Below, piece by piece: positions 23,058 to 33,332 of a stretch of DNA of 38,861 bases. The translations under genes were made by a program, and so were the position numbers. Origin of the DNA: Tissierellia bacterium (lineage in GTDB: Bacteria; Bacillota; Clostridia; Tissierellales; Peptoniphilaceae); NCBI GenBank assembly GCA_030538075.1, contig JAUNUQ010000023.1:1-38861 (forward strand), written 5' to 3'. Within the stretch, counting starts at the first letter, position 1, and the number at the start of each line of letters is the position of its first letter. The notes under the pieces are model-generated. The model worked only from the letters and a program-made list of their open reading frames with translations. It did no database searches and was not told where the DNA came from.

Positions 23058-25070
23058 CTAGAACAGTTTTCCACCGTATTGTAGCACGACTTCTGCGAAG
23101 ATCAGAGCTACGACAGTCATCAGTTTAATTAAGATGTTCAAGGATGGTCCAGATGTATCCTTGAAGGGGTCTCCAACGGTGTCGCCGATTACAGCTGCTG
23201 CATGGGCTTCACTTCCCTTGCCGCCGTGTTTTCCACCCTCGATGTATTTCTTGGCATTATCCCAAGCACCACCGGAGTTGGACATGAAGATGGCCATGAG
23301 TACACCGGTTACGAGGGAGCCTGCCAATAGACCGCCCAGTGCCTCTGCTCCTAGGAGCAGACCTACAGCCAATGGAACAACTACGGCCAATAAGCCTGGT
23401 AATACCATCTGCTTGATTGCAGCACTGGTAGAGATATCAACACATCGCTTGTAGTCTGGTTTTTCCGTTCCTTCCATGATGCCAGGATGCTCGCGGAACT
23501 GACGGCGAACCTCTTGAATCATGTCGTTGGCAGCCGTACCGACGGCTTCCATGGTCAGAGCGGAGAACAGGAATGGAAGCATTCCACCGATGAACATACC
23601 TGTAACGACATCTGGTTTCGCGACGTCGATGGCAGTTAGTTGAACGACTTGAGTATAGGATGCGAACAGAGACAATGCAGTCAGGGCAGCGGATCCGATA
23701 GCAAATCCCTTACCGATCGCTGCAGTGGTGTTCCCTACAGAGTCCAGCTTGTCTGTAATATTTCGTACTTCTTCTGGTAATTCGCACATCTCAGCGATCC
23801 CGCCCGCATTGTCTGCGATGGGGCCATAGGCATCAACTGCAATGGTCATACCGCAGGTTGCTAGCATACCGATGGCTGCGATGGAGATACCGTATAAGCC
23901 CAGGATCGGATCTGTCTTCCCACCGATGGCAAAATAGGAAACTAAGATTCCAACGCCGATGGCAATGATTGGACCTGTCGTAGATTTCATACCAACTGCG
24001 AGTCCAGCGATGATGTTCGTAGATGGGCCTGTTTCGGATTCCGTTGCGATCTTCTTAACAGAGCCATATTCGTCAGAAGTATATCTCTCAGTAAATTGTG
24101 AGATGATCAGCCCTACGACGATCCCCGCCATTACGGAGATGAACGGTTTGATGGATTCGAGTAACAAAAAGCTGAGTGCCAAAGCGCCGATCATGGCGAT
24201 GATAGCTGCTGCAAAGGTACCAGTGTTCAGAGCTTTTTGAGGATCCTTATCCCCTTTGACCGTAAATACTGCTAAGATGGAAGCCAGTACGCCGATCGCC
24301 GTTACGCCGATGACGAATGCGATGCCATCCGTTGAGCCTTGATAAGCAATGACGCCCAGAGTGATACCAGAGAGAATCGCACCGACATAGGATTCAAATA
24401 GGTCCGCCCCCATGCCCGCGACGTCCCCTACATTATCTCCGACATTGTCTGCGATAACAGCAGGGTTTCTCGGGTCATCTTCAGGGATTCCCGCTTCGAC
24501 TTTACCGACTAAGTCCGCTCCTACGTCAGCGGCTTTCGTGTAGATGCCGCCGCCCACCCTTGCGAACAATGCGATGGAAGAAGCTCCAAAGCTGAATCCG
24601 GTGACGATGGCAGGGTCTTTGAAAACCATATAGGATAAAGTAATTCCAATAATACCTAGACCGACTACACACATCCCCATGACAGCTCCGCCAGAAAAAG
24701 CTACATTCAGAGCAGCCCCCATTCCGCCATCTTTAGCGGCTTGGGCAGTTCGTACATTCGCCTTCGTTGCGGCCGACATTCCTATGTATCCGGCCAGCGC
24801 TGAGAATGCGGCGCCAAAGACAAAACAGATGGCTGTTTGGAAATTGATAAAGATCCCTAAAATAACGGCTACAACTACGACGAAAATGCTCAGGGACTTA
24901 TACTCCCTGGATAGAAAAGCCATGGCACCCTCATGGATGTACCCACTGATCTCCTTCATCCTCTCATTACCAGCGGACAATTTGTTAATTGCGCTGATTT
25001 TGGTAAATGCGAAGATGAGTGCCACGATACCTGACCCTACGGCCAAATAGTTAAATAAATCTGCGTTCAT
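23058..25070 (-). CDS. hppA: Membrane-bound ion-translocating pyrophosphatase, K+-dependent type
   Basis: A 670-residue, about 16-helix integral membrane enzyme that hydrolyses pyrophosphate and pumps Na+ and/or H+. Catalytic motifs are DNVGDNVGD (208-216), [12 protein letters not shown] (413-424) and the late [22 protein letters not shown] (446-455) has Ala at 450 and Gly at 453, where K+-independent enzymes have Lys and Thr, so it should be K+-dependent. DLFESYVG with Glu226 matches Na+-pumping relatives. It lies 22 bp behind secG and probably shares its promoter. Ion choice is inference; the family call is firm. Confidence 0.95.
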   Translation of the reverse strand: MNADLFNYLAVGSGIVALIFAFTKISAINKLSAGNERMKEISGYIHEGAMAFLSREYKSLSIFVVVVAVILGIFINFQTAICFVFGAAFSALAGYIGMSAATKANVRTAQAAKDGGMGAALNVAFSGGAVMGMCVVGLGIIGITLSYMVFKDPAIVTGFSFGASSIALFARVGGGIYTKAADVGADLVGKVEAGIPEDDPRNPAVIADNVGDNVGDVAGMGADLFESYVGAILSGITLGVIAYQGSTDGIAFVIGVTAIGVLASILAVFTVKGDKDPQKALNTGTFAAAIIAMIGALALSFLLLESIKPFISVMAGIVVGLIISQFTERYTSDEYGSVKKIATESETGPSTNIIAGLAVGMKSTTGPIIAIGVGILVSYFAIGGKTDPILGLYGISIAAIGMLATCGMTIAVDAYGPIADNAGGIAEMCELPEEVRNITDKLDSVGNTTAAIGKGFAIGSAALTALSLFASYTQVVQLTAIDVAKPDVVTGMFIGGMLPFLFSALTMEAVGTAANDMIQEVRRQFREHPGIMEGTEKPDYKRCVDISTSAAIKQMVLPGLLAVVVPLAVGLLLGAEALGGLLAGSLVTGVLMAIFMSNSGGAWDNAKKYIEGGKHGGKGSEAHAAAVIGDTVGDPFKDTSGPSLNILIKLMTVVALIFAEVVLQYGGKLF

Positions 25071-25092
25071 TGTACTCCCCTCTCCTAATTTA

Positions 25093-25317
25093 TTATATTG
25101 CTGTAATCAATACGGCTGAGACGAGGAAAACGACAAAGCTAGTTGCAACCACTCTGCTGAGCAGCGCATCTTTCGTCTTTTTCCCACCGGATCCAAAGAT
25201 ATTGGTATCTCCACCAGAAATAGAACCCATTCCCTTTGACTTCGGTTCCATCATCAGTACCGCAATGATTATAACAACACTAGCGATTAATAATAAAACA
25301 GTTAGTGCAGTCTTCAA
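25093..25317 (-). CDS. secG: Protein translocase subunit SecG
   Basis: A 74-residue small subunit of the SecYEG channel. Two helices (about 3-22 and 52-72) flank the conserved loop [20 protein letters not shown]. Start is TTG at 25317 with GGGGGTGG 6 nt upstream. In many Firmicutes secG lies between eno and rnr, as here, but hppA is interposed. It has a good own promoter. Confidence 0.95.
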   Translation of the reverse strand: MKTALTVLLLIASVVIIIAVLMMEPKSKGMGSISGGDTNIFGSGGKKTKDALLSRVVATSFVVFLVSAVLITAI

Positions 25318-25359
25318 GTATTTCCACCCCCTATTTGTGAAATCAATGTTGCTTTAGTA

Positions 25360-25388
25360 ATTCTATCATATTCACTTTTTATTATCAA
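25360..25388 (-). promoter_or_regulatory. Promoter of secG-hppA
   Basis: Minus strand -35 TTGATA (25383-25388), exact 17-bp spacer, extended -10 TGATAGAAT (hexamer 25360-25365). Between this and the eno terminator (25400-25540) I see nothing else. Confidence 0.8.
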
Positions 25389-25540
25389 GACCAGAAAATG
25401 GCTGAAAAGCTGAAGGATCTGCGAATCGTTTACATATCCCCCAATAATAAATGATAGATTGTAAAAATACCAAACATATTCAGACTGATAAATGTAGATA
25501 CAGAGGTGATTATTCATAATACTTTACACTTTAATGCAAA

Positions 25541-25568
25541 GCGCCCCTGTCCGTTTATACAGAGGCGC
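25541..25568 (-). terminator. Intrinsic terminator after eno
   Basis: Minus strand GCGCCTCTGT pairs with ACAGGGGCGC (one G-U), followed by TTTGCATT. Strong stem, modest T-run. Confidence 0.65.
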
Positions 25569-25595
25569 TCTATCGTCTTTCGGTATTGAGCTAAA

Positions 25596-26897
<1,302 letters not shown>

Positions 26898-28424
26898 CTA
26901 TTTCTTAATCAATGTATGGCCGGTCATCTGAGCCGGCTGATCTAATCCCATGATATCCAGCAGGGTTGGAGCCAAATCAGCCAAAATGCCCGGCTCTAAT
27001 TCTTCATCCCCCTTGCCCACTAGGATCAAAGGCACTACATTTGTGGTATGGGCGGTAAATGCCCCCCCGTTCACCTCGTCGATCATCTGTTCACTATTGC
27101 CATGATCGGCGGTGATCAGCAGGGTATATCCCATTTTTTTAACCGTCTCCACGATCTCTCCAACACAGGTATCAACGGTCTCAACGGCCTGAATCGCCGC
27201 TTCGATGACGCCTGTATGCCCGACCATATCCGCATTTGCAAAGTTCAGGACGACCAGATCATAGACTCCTGATTCCAGTCTGCGAATGGCCTCATCCTTC
27301 ACTTCAAAGGCACTCATCTGTGGCAATAGGTCATAGGTCGCGACCTTTGGCGAGGGAATCAATACCCGGTCCTCCCCTTCATTGGCTAATTCGACACCGC
27401 CATTAAAGAAGAAGGTCACATGGGCATATTTTTCCGTCTCTGCAATGCGCAGCTGTCTGCCGCCCTTTTCTGAGATATACTGCCCCAGAGTCTCTTCGTA
27501 CACTTCTGGTGGATAGGCGATGTGGACCCCCGTCAGACTCATGTCGTATTCTGTCATCGTCACATAGTGGACTTCAACCGTCTTCTTGCGCTCAAATCCG
27601 TCAAAGACTACATCGGTAATCGCATGGGACATCTGGCGAGCACGGTCAGGTCTGAAGTTAAAGAAGATGATGGAGTCTCCGGAGTTCACCGTCGCAACTG
27701 GCTGTCCGTCTGCTTCGATGACCACGGGGAGCATAAATTCGTCGGTGACGCCATTTTCATAGGAGTCCTTTACAGCTTGCACTGGATCTTCTGCGCGAAT
27801 CCCCTCTCCTAGGAGCATGGCATCATAGGCCTTCTCCACTCGATCCCATCTCTTATCCCTGTCCATGGCGTAGTATCTGCCCATTACAGTGGCGATCTTT
27901 CCGACCCCGATCTCCTCAATCTGCTGCTCTAGTTCAGCGATATGAGTGGCTCCAATCGTCGGTGGAACATCCCTGCCATCGAGGAAGGCATGGACATAGA
28001 CACGATGTAGACCTCTTTGGAGGCAGAGTCTCAATAGGGCATAGATATGGGTGTTATGGGAGTGAACTCCCCCATCGGATACCAAGCCCATCAAATGAAG
28101 AGCTGTCCCCTTATCCTTGGCCACATCGATCGCTTCGATTATCACCTTGTTCTTGAAGAAAGAGCCAGTCTCTATGGCATTGGTGATCATCGTCAGGTCT
28201 TGGTATATGATACGTCCGGACCCAATATTCAAATGCCCCACTTCGGAATTCCCCATCTGCCCTTCTGGCAATCCAACGGAAAGTCCACTGGCTTTTAAGA
28301 CGGTATTGGGATATGTCTCTAGGAGTCGGTCCATATTTGGTGTCTGGGCGAGCTGCACTGCATTGCCCGGATAGTTCTTTCCGATTCCCCAACCATCCAA
28401 TATCATCAGCATTGCTTTATTCAT
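26898..28424 (-). CDS. gpmI: 2,3-bisphosphoglycerate-independent phosphoglycerate mutase
   Basis: Mn2+-dependent mutase interconverting 3- and 2-phosphoglycerate. 508 residues; the phosphoserine nucleophile is S60 in GQMGNSEVGHLNIG. N-terminal ILDGWG and C-terminal LITADHGNSEQM are the alkaline-phosphatase-fold metal sites, with FNFRPDRARQ between. It is 11 bp downstream of tpiA, with GGAGG before the ATG. Confidence 0.97.
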   Translation of the reverse strand: MNKAMLMILDGWGIGKNYPGNAVQLAQTPNMDRLLETYPNTVLKASGLSVGLPEGQMGNSEVGHLNIGSGRIIYQDLTMITNAIETGSFFKNKVIIEAIDVAKDKGTALHLMGLVSDGGVHSHNTHIYALLRLCLQRGLHRVYVHAFLDGRDVPPTIGATHIAELEQQIEEIGVGKIATVMGRYYAMDRDKRWDRVEKAYDAMLLGEGIRAEDPVQAVKDSYENGVTDEFMLPVVIEADGQPVATVNSGDSIIFFNFRPDRARQMSHAITDVVFDGFERKKTVEVHYVTMTEYDMSLTGVHIAYPPEVYEETLGQYISEKGGRQLRIAETEKYAHVTFFFNGGVELANEGEDRVLIPSPKVATYDLLPQMSAFEVKDEAIRRLESGVYDLVVLNFANADMVGHTGVIEAAIQAVETVDTCVGEIVETVKKMGYTLLITADHGNSEQMIDEVNGGAFTAHTTNVVPLILVGKGDEELEPGILADLAPTLLDIMGLDQPAQMTGHTLIKK

Positions 28425-28435
28425 CCGGTCCTCCG

Positions 28436-29182
28436 TTAATAATTGACTAATTCTCCGAAACTCTTGACCTCAAGGCTGGCGCCTCCGACTAGAGCTCCAT
28501 CGATATCCGATTTCGCCATCAATTCGGAAATATTTGAGGGTTTTACGCTTCCGCCGTATAGGATGCGAATCCCTTCCGCCGCAGCCCCATCGTAGATCTC
28601 CTCGACCGTTTTACGGATGATCCCGCACATGTCATTGGCGTCTTCACTGGATGCAGTCTTACCAGTTCCGATGGCCCAAATGGGCTCATAGGCGATGACG
28701 ACGCCCTGGATTTGCTCTGGAGTAACTCCCTTCAAGCCCTCGTGGATTTGGCCTTTTACCTTTTCCTCAGCCTTACCCGCTTCTCTTTCCTCAAGGGTCT
28801 CTCCACAGCAGAGAATGGGCTTCAGTTCGTGTGCGATAGCGGAGAGTACTTTATTGTTCACGAGGTCGTCGTCTTCACAGAAGATCTCTCGACGCTCTGA
28901 GTGTCCGATAATGACATATTCTACGCCGATATCATTGAGCATCAACGGGGATACTTCCCCTGTGAAAGCCCCTTTTTCCTCATAGTACATATTTTGTGCG
29001 CCCAGTCCAATGCCAGAATTCTCCGTCAATTTTCTCAATTCTGAGAGATGGGTTGCAGGTACACAGATCGCCTTCTCAACATCCGCATTGTATTTTTGCT
29101 CTACCAGAGCCCTCGTAAAATCGACAGCCTCAGATAGAGTGAAGTTCATCTTCCAGTTACCAGCTATTAAGGGTTTTCTCAT
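28436..29182 (-). CDS. tpiA: Triosephosphate isomerase
   Basis: Interconverts dihydroxyacetone phosphate and glyceraldehyde-3-phosphate. 248 residues, TIM barrel, with catalytic K11 (GNWKMN), H94 (IIGHSERRE) and E166 (AYEPIWAIGTGK), and the phosphate loop YGGSVKPSN. It is 8 bp after pgk within the glycolytic operon. Confidence 0.98.
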   Translation of the reverse strand: MRKPLIAGNWKMNFTLSEAVDFTRALVEQKYNADVEKAICVPATHLSELRKLTENSGIGLGAQNMYYEEKGAFTGEVSPLMLNDIGVEYVIIGHSERREIFCEDDDLVNNKVLSAIAHELKPILCCGETLEEREAGKAEEKVKGQIHEGLKGVTPEQIQGVVIAYEPIWAIGTGKTASSEDANDMCGIIRKTVEEIYDGAAAEGIRILYGGSVKPSNISELMAKSDIDGALVGGASLEVKSFGELVNY

Positions 29183-29190
29183 TTTTCCTC

Positions 29191-30390
29191 CTATGCGTTC
29201 TCAATGGCATCTACGCCAGGAAGTACCTTGCCCTCAAGGAATTCCAATGATGCGCCGCCACCTGTGGATACATGGGTCAATTTATCGGAATAGCCTGCGA
29301 TCTCAACGGCTAGTGCGGAATCACCTCCGCCGACGATGGTAACGCCATCTACTTTCGCTAAGGCTTCTGCAATGGCAAAGGTGCCTTGGCTGAAAGGTTT
29401 CACTTCAAATACGCCCATCGGTCCATTCCATACAACAGTCTTGGCTCCAACAATCGCCTCTGTGAATATCTCTGCCGTCTTTGGCCCAATATCCAATGCC
29501 TGCTTTTCTGCAGGAATCGAGTCGATATCTACGATCTCGGTCACTGCATCCGCTGCGATCTCATCTGCTATGACCGCATCCACTGGCAATAAAAGTTTTA
29601 CGCCCTTCTCCTCAGCCCGCTTCATCAACTCCGTCGCCAATTCGATCTTGTCCTCTTCCAGTAGAGACCTTCCAATCTCTTTACCTTGCGCCTTCAAGAA
29701 AGTATAGGCCATACCGCCACCGACGAGAATGGTGTCCACTTTCTCTAATAGGTTTTGGATGACGCCGATCTTGTCACTTACTTTAGCTCCACCGAGGATG
29801 GATACAAAGGGGCGTTCTGGATCTGCCAAGGCCTTGCCCATGACATCCAATTCTTTTTGTACTAGATAACCAACTGCAGAGGGAAGCAAAGTGGATACAC
29901 CGACATTTGAAGCATGGGCTCTATGTGAGGTTCCAAATGCATCGTTGACGTAGATTTCACCTAGTGCTGCCAATTCCTTGGAGAATTCTGGATCGTTCTT
30001 CTCCTCTTCCTTGCGATATCTGGTGTTTTGAAGAAGTGCTACATCACCGTCTTGCAGAGCCTCCACTCCCGATCTCACGCCATCGTCGACGACTACGGGA
30101 GAATCTAGGAATTTTACTTCCTTGCCCAATAGTTCCGAAAGTCTCTGGGCAATCGGTGCGAGGTTAAACTTTGGATTCGCCTCTCCCTTTGGACGTCCCA
30201 TATGGGACATCAAGATGACCTTTGCCCCCTGATTGACGAGGTATTCAATTGTGGGAAGAGCTGCACGAATGCGTACGTCATCGGCGATCTTTCCCTCTTC
30301 TTCCTTGGACATCGGGACATTGAAGTCCACTCGAACCAGGGTCTTTTTGCCTTTAAAATCAAAATCTTTCAATGTTTTCTTATTGAGCAT
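29191..30390 (-). CDS. pgk: Phosphoglycerate kinase
   Basis: Makes ATP and 3-phosphoglycerate from 1,3-bisphosphoglycerate. 399 residues, two Rossmann-like lobes. LVRVDFNVP (about 18-26) is the signature; [16 protein letters not shown] binds substrate; [12 protein letters not shown] and the C-terminal [10 protein letters not shown] bind nucleotide. The ribosome site AAGGAGAGG lies 5 nt before the ATG. It is separated from gap by a 148-nt spacer containing a structured RNA element ending in a T-rich tract, so its level could be set separately from gap. Confidence 0.98.
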   Translation of the reverse strand: MLNKKTLKDFDFKGKKTLVRVDFNVPMSKEEEGKIADDVRIRAALPTIEYLVNQGAKVILMSHMGRPKGEANPKFNLAPIAQRLSELLGKEVKFLDSPVVVDDGVRSGVEALQDGDVALLQNTRYRKEEEKNDPEFSKELAALGEIYVNDAFGTSHRAHASNVGVSTLLPSAVGYLVQKELDVMGKALADPERPFVSILGGAKVSDKIGVIQNLLEKVDTILVGGGMAYTFLKAQGKEIGRSLLEEDKIELATELMKRAEEKGVKLLLPVDAVIADEIAADAVTEIVDIDSIPAEKQALDIGPKTAEIFTEAIVGAKTVVWNGPMGVFEVKPFSQGTFAIAEALAKVDGVTIVGGGDSALAVEIAGYSDKLTHVSTGGGASLEFLEGKVLPGVDAIENA

Positions 30391-30407
30391 AATATCCTCT
30401 CCTTTTT

Positions 30408-30531
30408 ATAAAAAGAAGGTGTACTCGCAGATCTCCGCTCTTGACCATCACTTTGTGATATTCAATACCGTTCTGGTCAGCTATTCCTAGGCAGCCATCA
30501 GCGGTTACGGAAACTCTCCTTGAGTACACCT
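30408..30531 (-). ncRNA. Structured RNA element between gap and pgk
   Basis: Minus strand. Outer helix AGGTGTACTC (30522-30531) pairs perfectly with GAGTACACCT (30417-30426), followed by TTCTTTTT. Inside, TTTCCG (30508-30513) pairs with CGGAGA (30432-30437). That helix encloses two hairpins: one closed by ACCG/CGGT (30502-30505 with 30467-30470), and one by TTGA/TCAA plus ATCAC-AAA-GTGAT (30441-30465). The result is a multi-branched fold with a terminator-like end. I do not recognise it as a known riboswitch class. It could be a transcription attenuator, a processing or stability element, or a ligand sensor. Confidence 0.7.
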
Positions 30532-30539
30532 CTCATCAT

Positions 30540-31538
30540 TTATTTTGCAGCAATAAATTCGGCAAGATCTACAACTCTCTTAGAATAACCCCACTCATTG
30601 TCATACCAAGAGACGATTTTCGCCATGTTCCCGCTGACCATTGTCAGGTCTGCGTCTACGATAGAAGATCTTGGGTCGCCTTGGAAGTCGATGGATACCA
30701 ATGGCTCTTCAGAGAATCCGAGGATACCCTTCATCTCATTTTCGCTGGCAGCCTTCAATGCGGCGTTGATTTCTTCTTTGGTCGCTTCCTTTTCCAATTC
30801 AAATACTACGTCAACAACGGAGACAGTTGGGGTGGGGACACGCACTGCATAGCCATTCAACTTGCCCTTCAATTCTGGAAGTACAAGGGCTACTGCCTTT
30901 GCTGCACCAGTAGTAGTAGGAACCATGCTCAGAGCAGCTGCTCTAGCGCGTCTTGGGTCCTTATGGCTGTTGTCATGGATATTTTGGTCATTTGTATAAG
31001 CGTGGATCGTCGTCATCAGACCCTTAACGATTCCAAATTTCTCCATGATGACTTTAGCAAAGGGTGCTAAACAGTTGGTCGTACAGGAAGCATTTGAGAT
31101 GATATTGTGGTTCACTGGGTCGTATTTATCTTCGTTTACGCCCAATACGATGGTGATGTCCTCGTTCTTAGCAGGAGCTGTAATGATGACTTTTTTTGCA
31201 CCAGCGGTGATGTGTTTGGATAGACCTTCCTTATCGCGGAACGCGCCAGTAGAGTCGATCACCAGATCTACACCCAGTTCTTTCCAAGGTAGCTTTTCCG
31301 GATCCCTATCTCCAACGATCTGAACTCTCTTGCCGTTGATGATATAAGCATCATCTTCAACTTCAATCGTCCCGTCGAACTTTCCATATAGGGAGTCATA
31401 CTTGAACAGGTGGGCTGCTGCCTTGATGTCACCAAGGATATTAATAGCCACCAATTCCAGGTTTTCTGCGCCGTCTTCAAACATAATGCGGACGACGTCT
31501 CTTCCAATTCTTCCAAATCCGTTTAACGCTACTCTCAT
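30540..31538 (-). CDS. gap: Glyceraldehyde-3-phosphate dehydrogenase (atypical cofactor residues)
   Basis: Phosphorylating GAPDH, 332 residues. Catalytic C152 in SCTTNC and H179 in [12 protein letters not shown]-fold glycine motif NGFGRIGR at 6-13. In classical NAD-specific enzymes, VAIND carries the Asp (Asp32) that binds the adenosine ribose and LDLPHKD carries Leu187-Pro188. Here these read VAINI (Ile34) and HDNSHKD (Asn190-Ser191). Both positions resemble NADP-accepting GAPDHs. First structural gene after cggR (3 bp gap), with AGGAGG at the cggR stop. Function as the glycolytic enzyme is from operon context; cofactor preference is inference. Confidence 0.95.
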   Translation of the reverse strand: MRVALNGFGRIGRDVVRIMFEDGAENLELVAINILGDIKAAAHLFKYDSLYGKFDGTIEVEDDAYIINGKRVQIVGDRDPEKLPWKELGVDLVIDSTGAFRDKEGLSKHITAGAKKVIITAPAKNEDITIVLGVNEDKYDPVNHNIISNASCTTNCLAPFAKVIMEKFGIVKGLMTTIHAYTNDQNIHDNSHKDPRRARAAALSMVPTTTGAAKAVALVLPELKGKLNGYAVRVPTPTVSVVDVVFELEKEATKEEINAALKAASENEMKGILGFSEEPLVSIDFQGDPRSSIVDADLTMVSGNMAKIVSWYDNEWGYSKRVVDLAEFIAAK

Positions 31539-31541
31539 CTT

Positions 31542-32591
31542 CTAAACTCCTCCTTTAAAATAATTACTACTAAAAAGCCTTAGTTTACTTGCCAACTGCT
31601 CGGCGCAGTCCAAGTCGATGATGATGGTGATATCCTTGCGGACCTTTGATAATGCGATGATGGGCTCTACTTTTTCTATGCCATAGGCCACCGCAATCAC
31701 CCGGTCCACCCGGTTATACCCTTCCAGCCCCAGTCCAATGGACTTGGACTCATACAAGATATTTCCTTCCAGATCAAAATAATTACCAAATGCCTCTGCA
31801 ACGGCGCCATTTTTTTCTAAAATGGATAAGGTACTCGGCCTGAGTCCTCTACGTCCTGCCATTGTGTCCGCACGGCCAATACCAAAAACCAAAACATCGA
31901 TATTCTCGATCAAGTCATTGTACTTTTGGATGTCCTCCGATAATTCAGAGGTCTGTATCCACTCTGCATCCATCTGATCTGGAAAATTGATGGTGAAGTA
32001 GTCCGCATGGATCTTCTCTGCAAAGATCTCGACGATGGCATTGGATTGGTATTCGTATTTCTTTCCAAGGCTCCCCCTTGCCGGGACGACGATGACATTT
32101 TTCTTTTCCGTGTCCGAGGGCATACCATCTACGATCAGCTTCATCGTGCTTCCGCCAGTAATACCGACGATGGAGTTGTCGTGAATCGACTCCAATACCA
32201 AATCCCCTGCTGTGCTGGCAAATAAGCCACTATTAAAGTAACCACCGATATCTGCATCCACCACATGGATACGGCTCACCGCAAGAGCGGATTGGATTCG
32301 ATCCTCCAGGATTTCGACATTTCGAAAAGCTTGGGCGTATTTCGAGCTGAGCTGCAGGATCTGTTGTCCTTCAAAGGTGATGGTCATTCCCGTCTCCTTC
32401 GTGGCGATATAATGCAGATCCGACAGGACCTCCGTCTGATTGCGAACATACCTCTCATTCAAACTCAACAACTTGGCGATTCCTCGTCGACCAATGGGTT
32501 GATTATTGGAAATCACCCGTAATATTTCATACCTGTCGAGGAAAACCTGAACCAATTCCGGAGTTAGCTTCGACACATCCAACAAATTCAA
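31542..32591 (-). CDS. cggR: Central glycolytic genes regulator CggR (SorC family)
   Basis: Repressor of the gap operon; in Bacillus, fructose-1,6-bisphosphate relieves it. From the TTG at 32591 (GGAGG 5 nt upstream) it has 349 residues and starts MNLLDVSKLTPELVQVFLDRYEIL, split here into N-terminal HTH and adjoining helices: the HTH region NNQPIGRRGIAKLLSLNERY is at about 28-47. The SorC sugar-phosphate domain follows (about 90-345), with GITGGSTM and VFGIGRADTM. The frame stays open upstream to 32675, but that stretch contains the promoter -10 and the operator palindromes, so it is not coding. First gene of the operon, autoregulated. Confidence 0.93.
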   Translation of the reverse strand: MNLLDVSKLTPELVQVFLDRYEILRVISNNQPIGRRGIAKLLSLNERYVRNQTEVLSDLHYIATKETGMTITFEGQQILQLSSKYAQAFRNVEILEDRIQSALAVSRIHVVDADIGGYFNSGLFASTAGDLVLESIHDNSIVGITGGSTMKLIVDGMPSDTEKKNVIVVPARGSLGKKYEYQSNAIVEIFAEKIHADYFTINFPDQMDAEWIQTSELSEDIQKYNDLIENIDVLVFGIGRADTMAGRRGLRPSTLSILEKNGAVAEAFGNYFDLEGNILYESKSIGLGLEGYNRVDRVIAVAYGIEKVEPIIALSKVRKDITIIIDLDCAEQLASKLRLFSSNYFKGGV

Positions 32592-32601
32592 TGCAACCTC
32601 C

Positions 32602-32647
32602 GGGACTCTTTTGTCCCAACAAGTAATTTTCCGTCCCACCAGGGACG
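32602..32647 (-). promoter_or_regulatory. CggR operator: two GGGAC palindromes
   Basis: CGTCCC-4-GGGACG (32632-32647) and GGGAC-6-GTCCC (32602-32617), with centres 30 bp apart (about three helical turns). They lie in the transcribed leader just upstream of the cggR ribosome site. GGGAC is the core of known CggR operators, which likewise come as a pair downstream of the promoter. Confidence 0.85.
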
Positions 32648-32663
32648 TGCTTATCCGTAGATT

Positions 32664-32694
32664 ATTATACCACAACCCAGATGCTTTTAAACAA
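32664..32694 (-). promoter_or_regulatory. Promoter of the cggR-gap-pgk-tpiA-gpmI-eno operon
   Basis: Minus strand extended -10 TGGTATAAT (hexamer 32664-32669) with -35-like TTGTTT (32689-32694) at a long 19-bp spacing. The extended -10 probably compensates. Confidence 0.75.
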
Positions 32695-32722
32695 TTGAAT
32701 TTTAAAATCGAGAACTGCGTTT

Positions 32723-33310
32723 TTAGTCACAGATGCGAAAACGCAACTCCTCCTCGCTCGGTTGGAGCAATCTCTGCAGTCCCGGCAGACCGGACATACC
32801 AGTCAAGTACTCGATCTCAGCGGACTTAGGCAAGATGACCGGCATCCGATCATGAATGGATTGCATCTGTTCATTGGCCTGTGTGGTGATGATGCAGCAG
32901 TGAAAACTCTCCCTTCCATTTGTCTGCGTTGTCATATAGATGCCCGCCATGGAAAATAGATTTCGATCCACTAGAGATATTTCTAGCTTTGTCTTTTTCT
33001 TCTTTCCCTCTTCGCTCCTCCATTCAAAGAACGAGGACGCCGGCAGCAGACAGCGAGAGACCTGAAAAGCCCTTCGAAAAGTGGGTTTTTCGTGCACCGT
33101 CTCCCCCCTTGCATTGATCAGAGGTCTTTTGGAAAAACTCGTCAAGAAACCCCAATCCATCGAGGTCAAGCCACCTGTGCCAGTGAACACTGGCACAGGA
33201 TTCGTCGGAAAAATCTCCCCTTGGCCATGAAATTCAAGCTGCGCCTCCTGAAGTCGATAAAACTCCAGCAGGGCGAAAATATCGGCTTCCAATGAGTATC
33301 TTCCGCACAT
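32723..33310 (-). CDS. SOS response-associated peptidase family protein (YedK/HMCES)
   Basis: SRAP-domain protein of 195 residues that crosslinks to abasic sites in single-stranded DNA through its N-terminal cysteine. Key residues are all present: Cys2 (exposed after Met removal), N66 in NARGET, E96 in FFEW, and H153 in SIHDRMPVIL. It is slightly shorter than the usual ~220 residues, missing little beyond the core. Only 22 bp after tkt, so probably cotranscribed with it. The Y-family polymerase starts on the opposite side of tkt. Confidence 0.92.
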   Translation of the reverse strand: MCGRYSLEADIFALLEFYRLQEAQLEFHGQGEIFPTNPVPVFTGTGGLTSMDWGFLTSFSKRPLINARGETVHEKPTFRRAFQVSRCLLPASSFFEWRSEEGKKKKTKLEISLVDRNLFSMAGIYMTTQTNGRESFHCCIITTQANEQMQSIHDRMPVILPKSAEIEYLTGMSGLPGLQRLLQPSEEELRFRICD

Positions 33311-33332
33311 AATAGCCTCCCTCCCGTTCTCA

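Noticed and set aside
30540-31538. Gap as an ordinary NAD-only enzyme
   Set aside because: Not fully rejected, but both classical NAD-specificity positions are changed, so I flagged it instead of assigning NAD by default.
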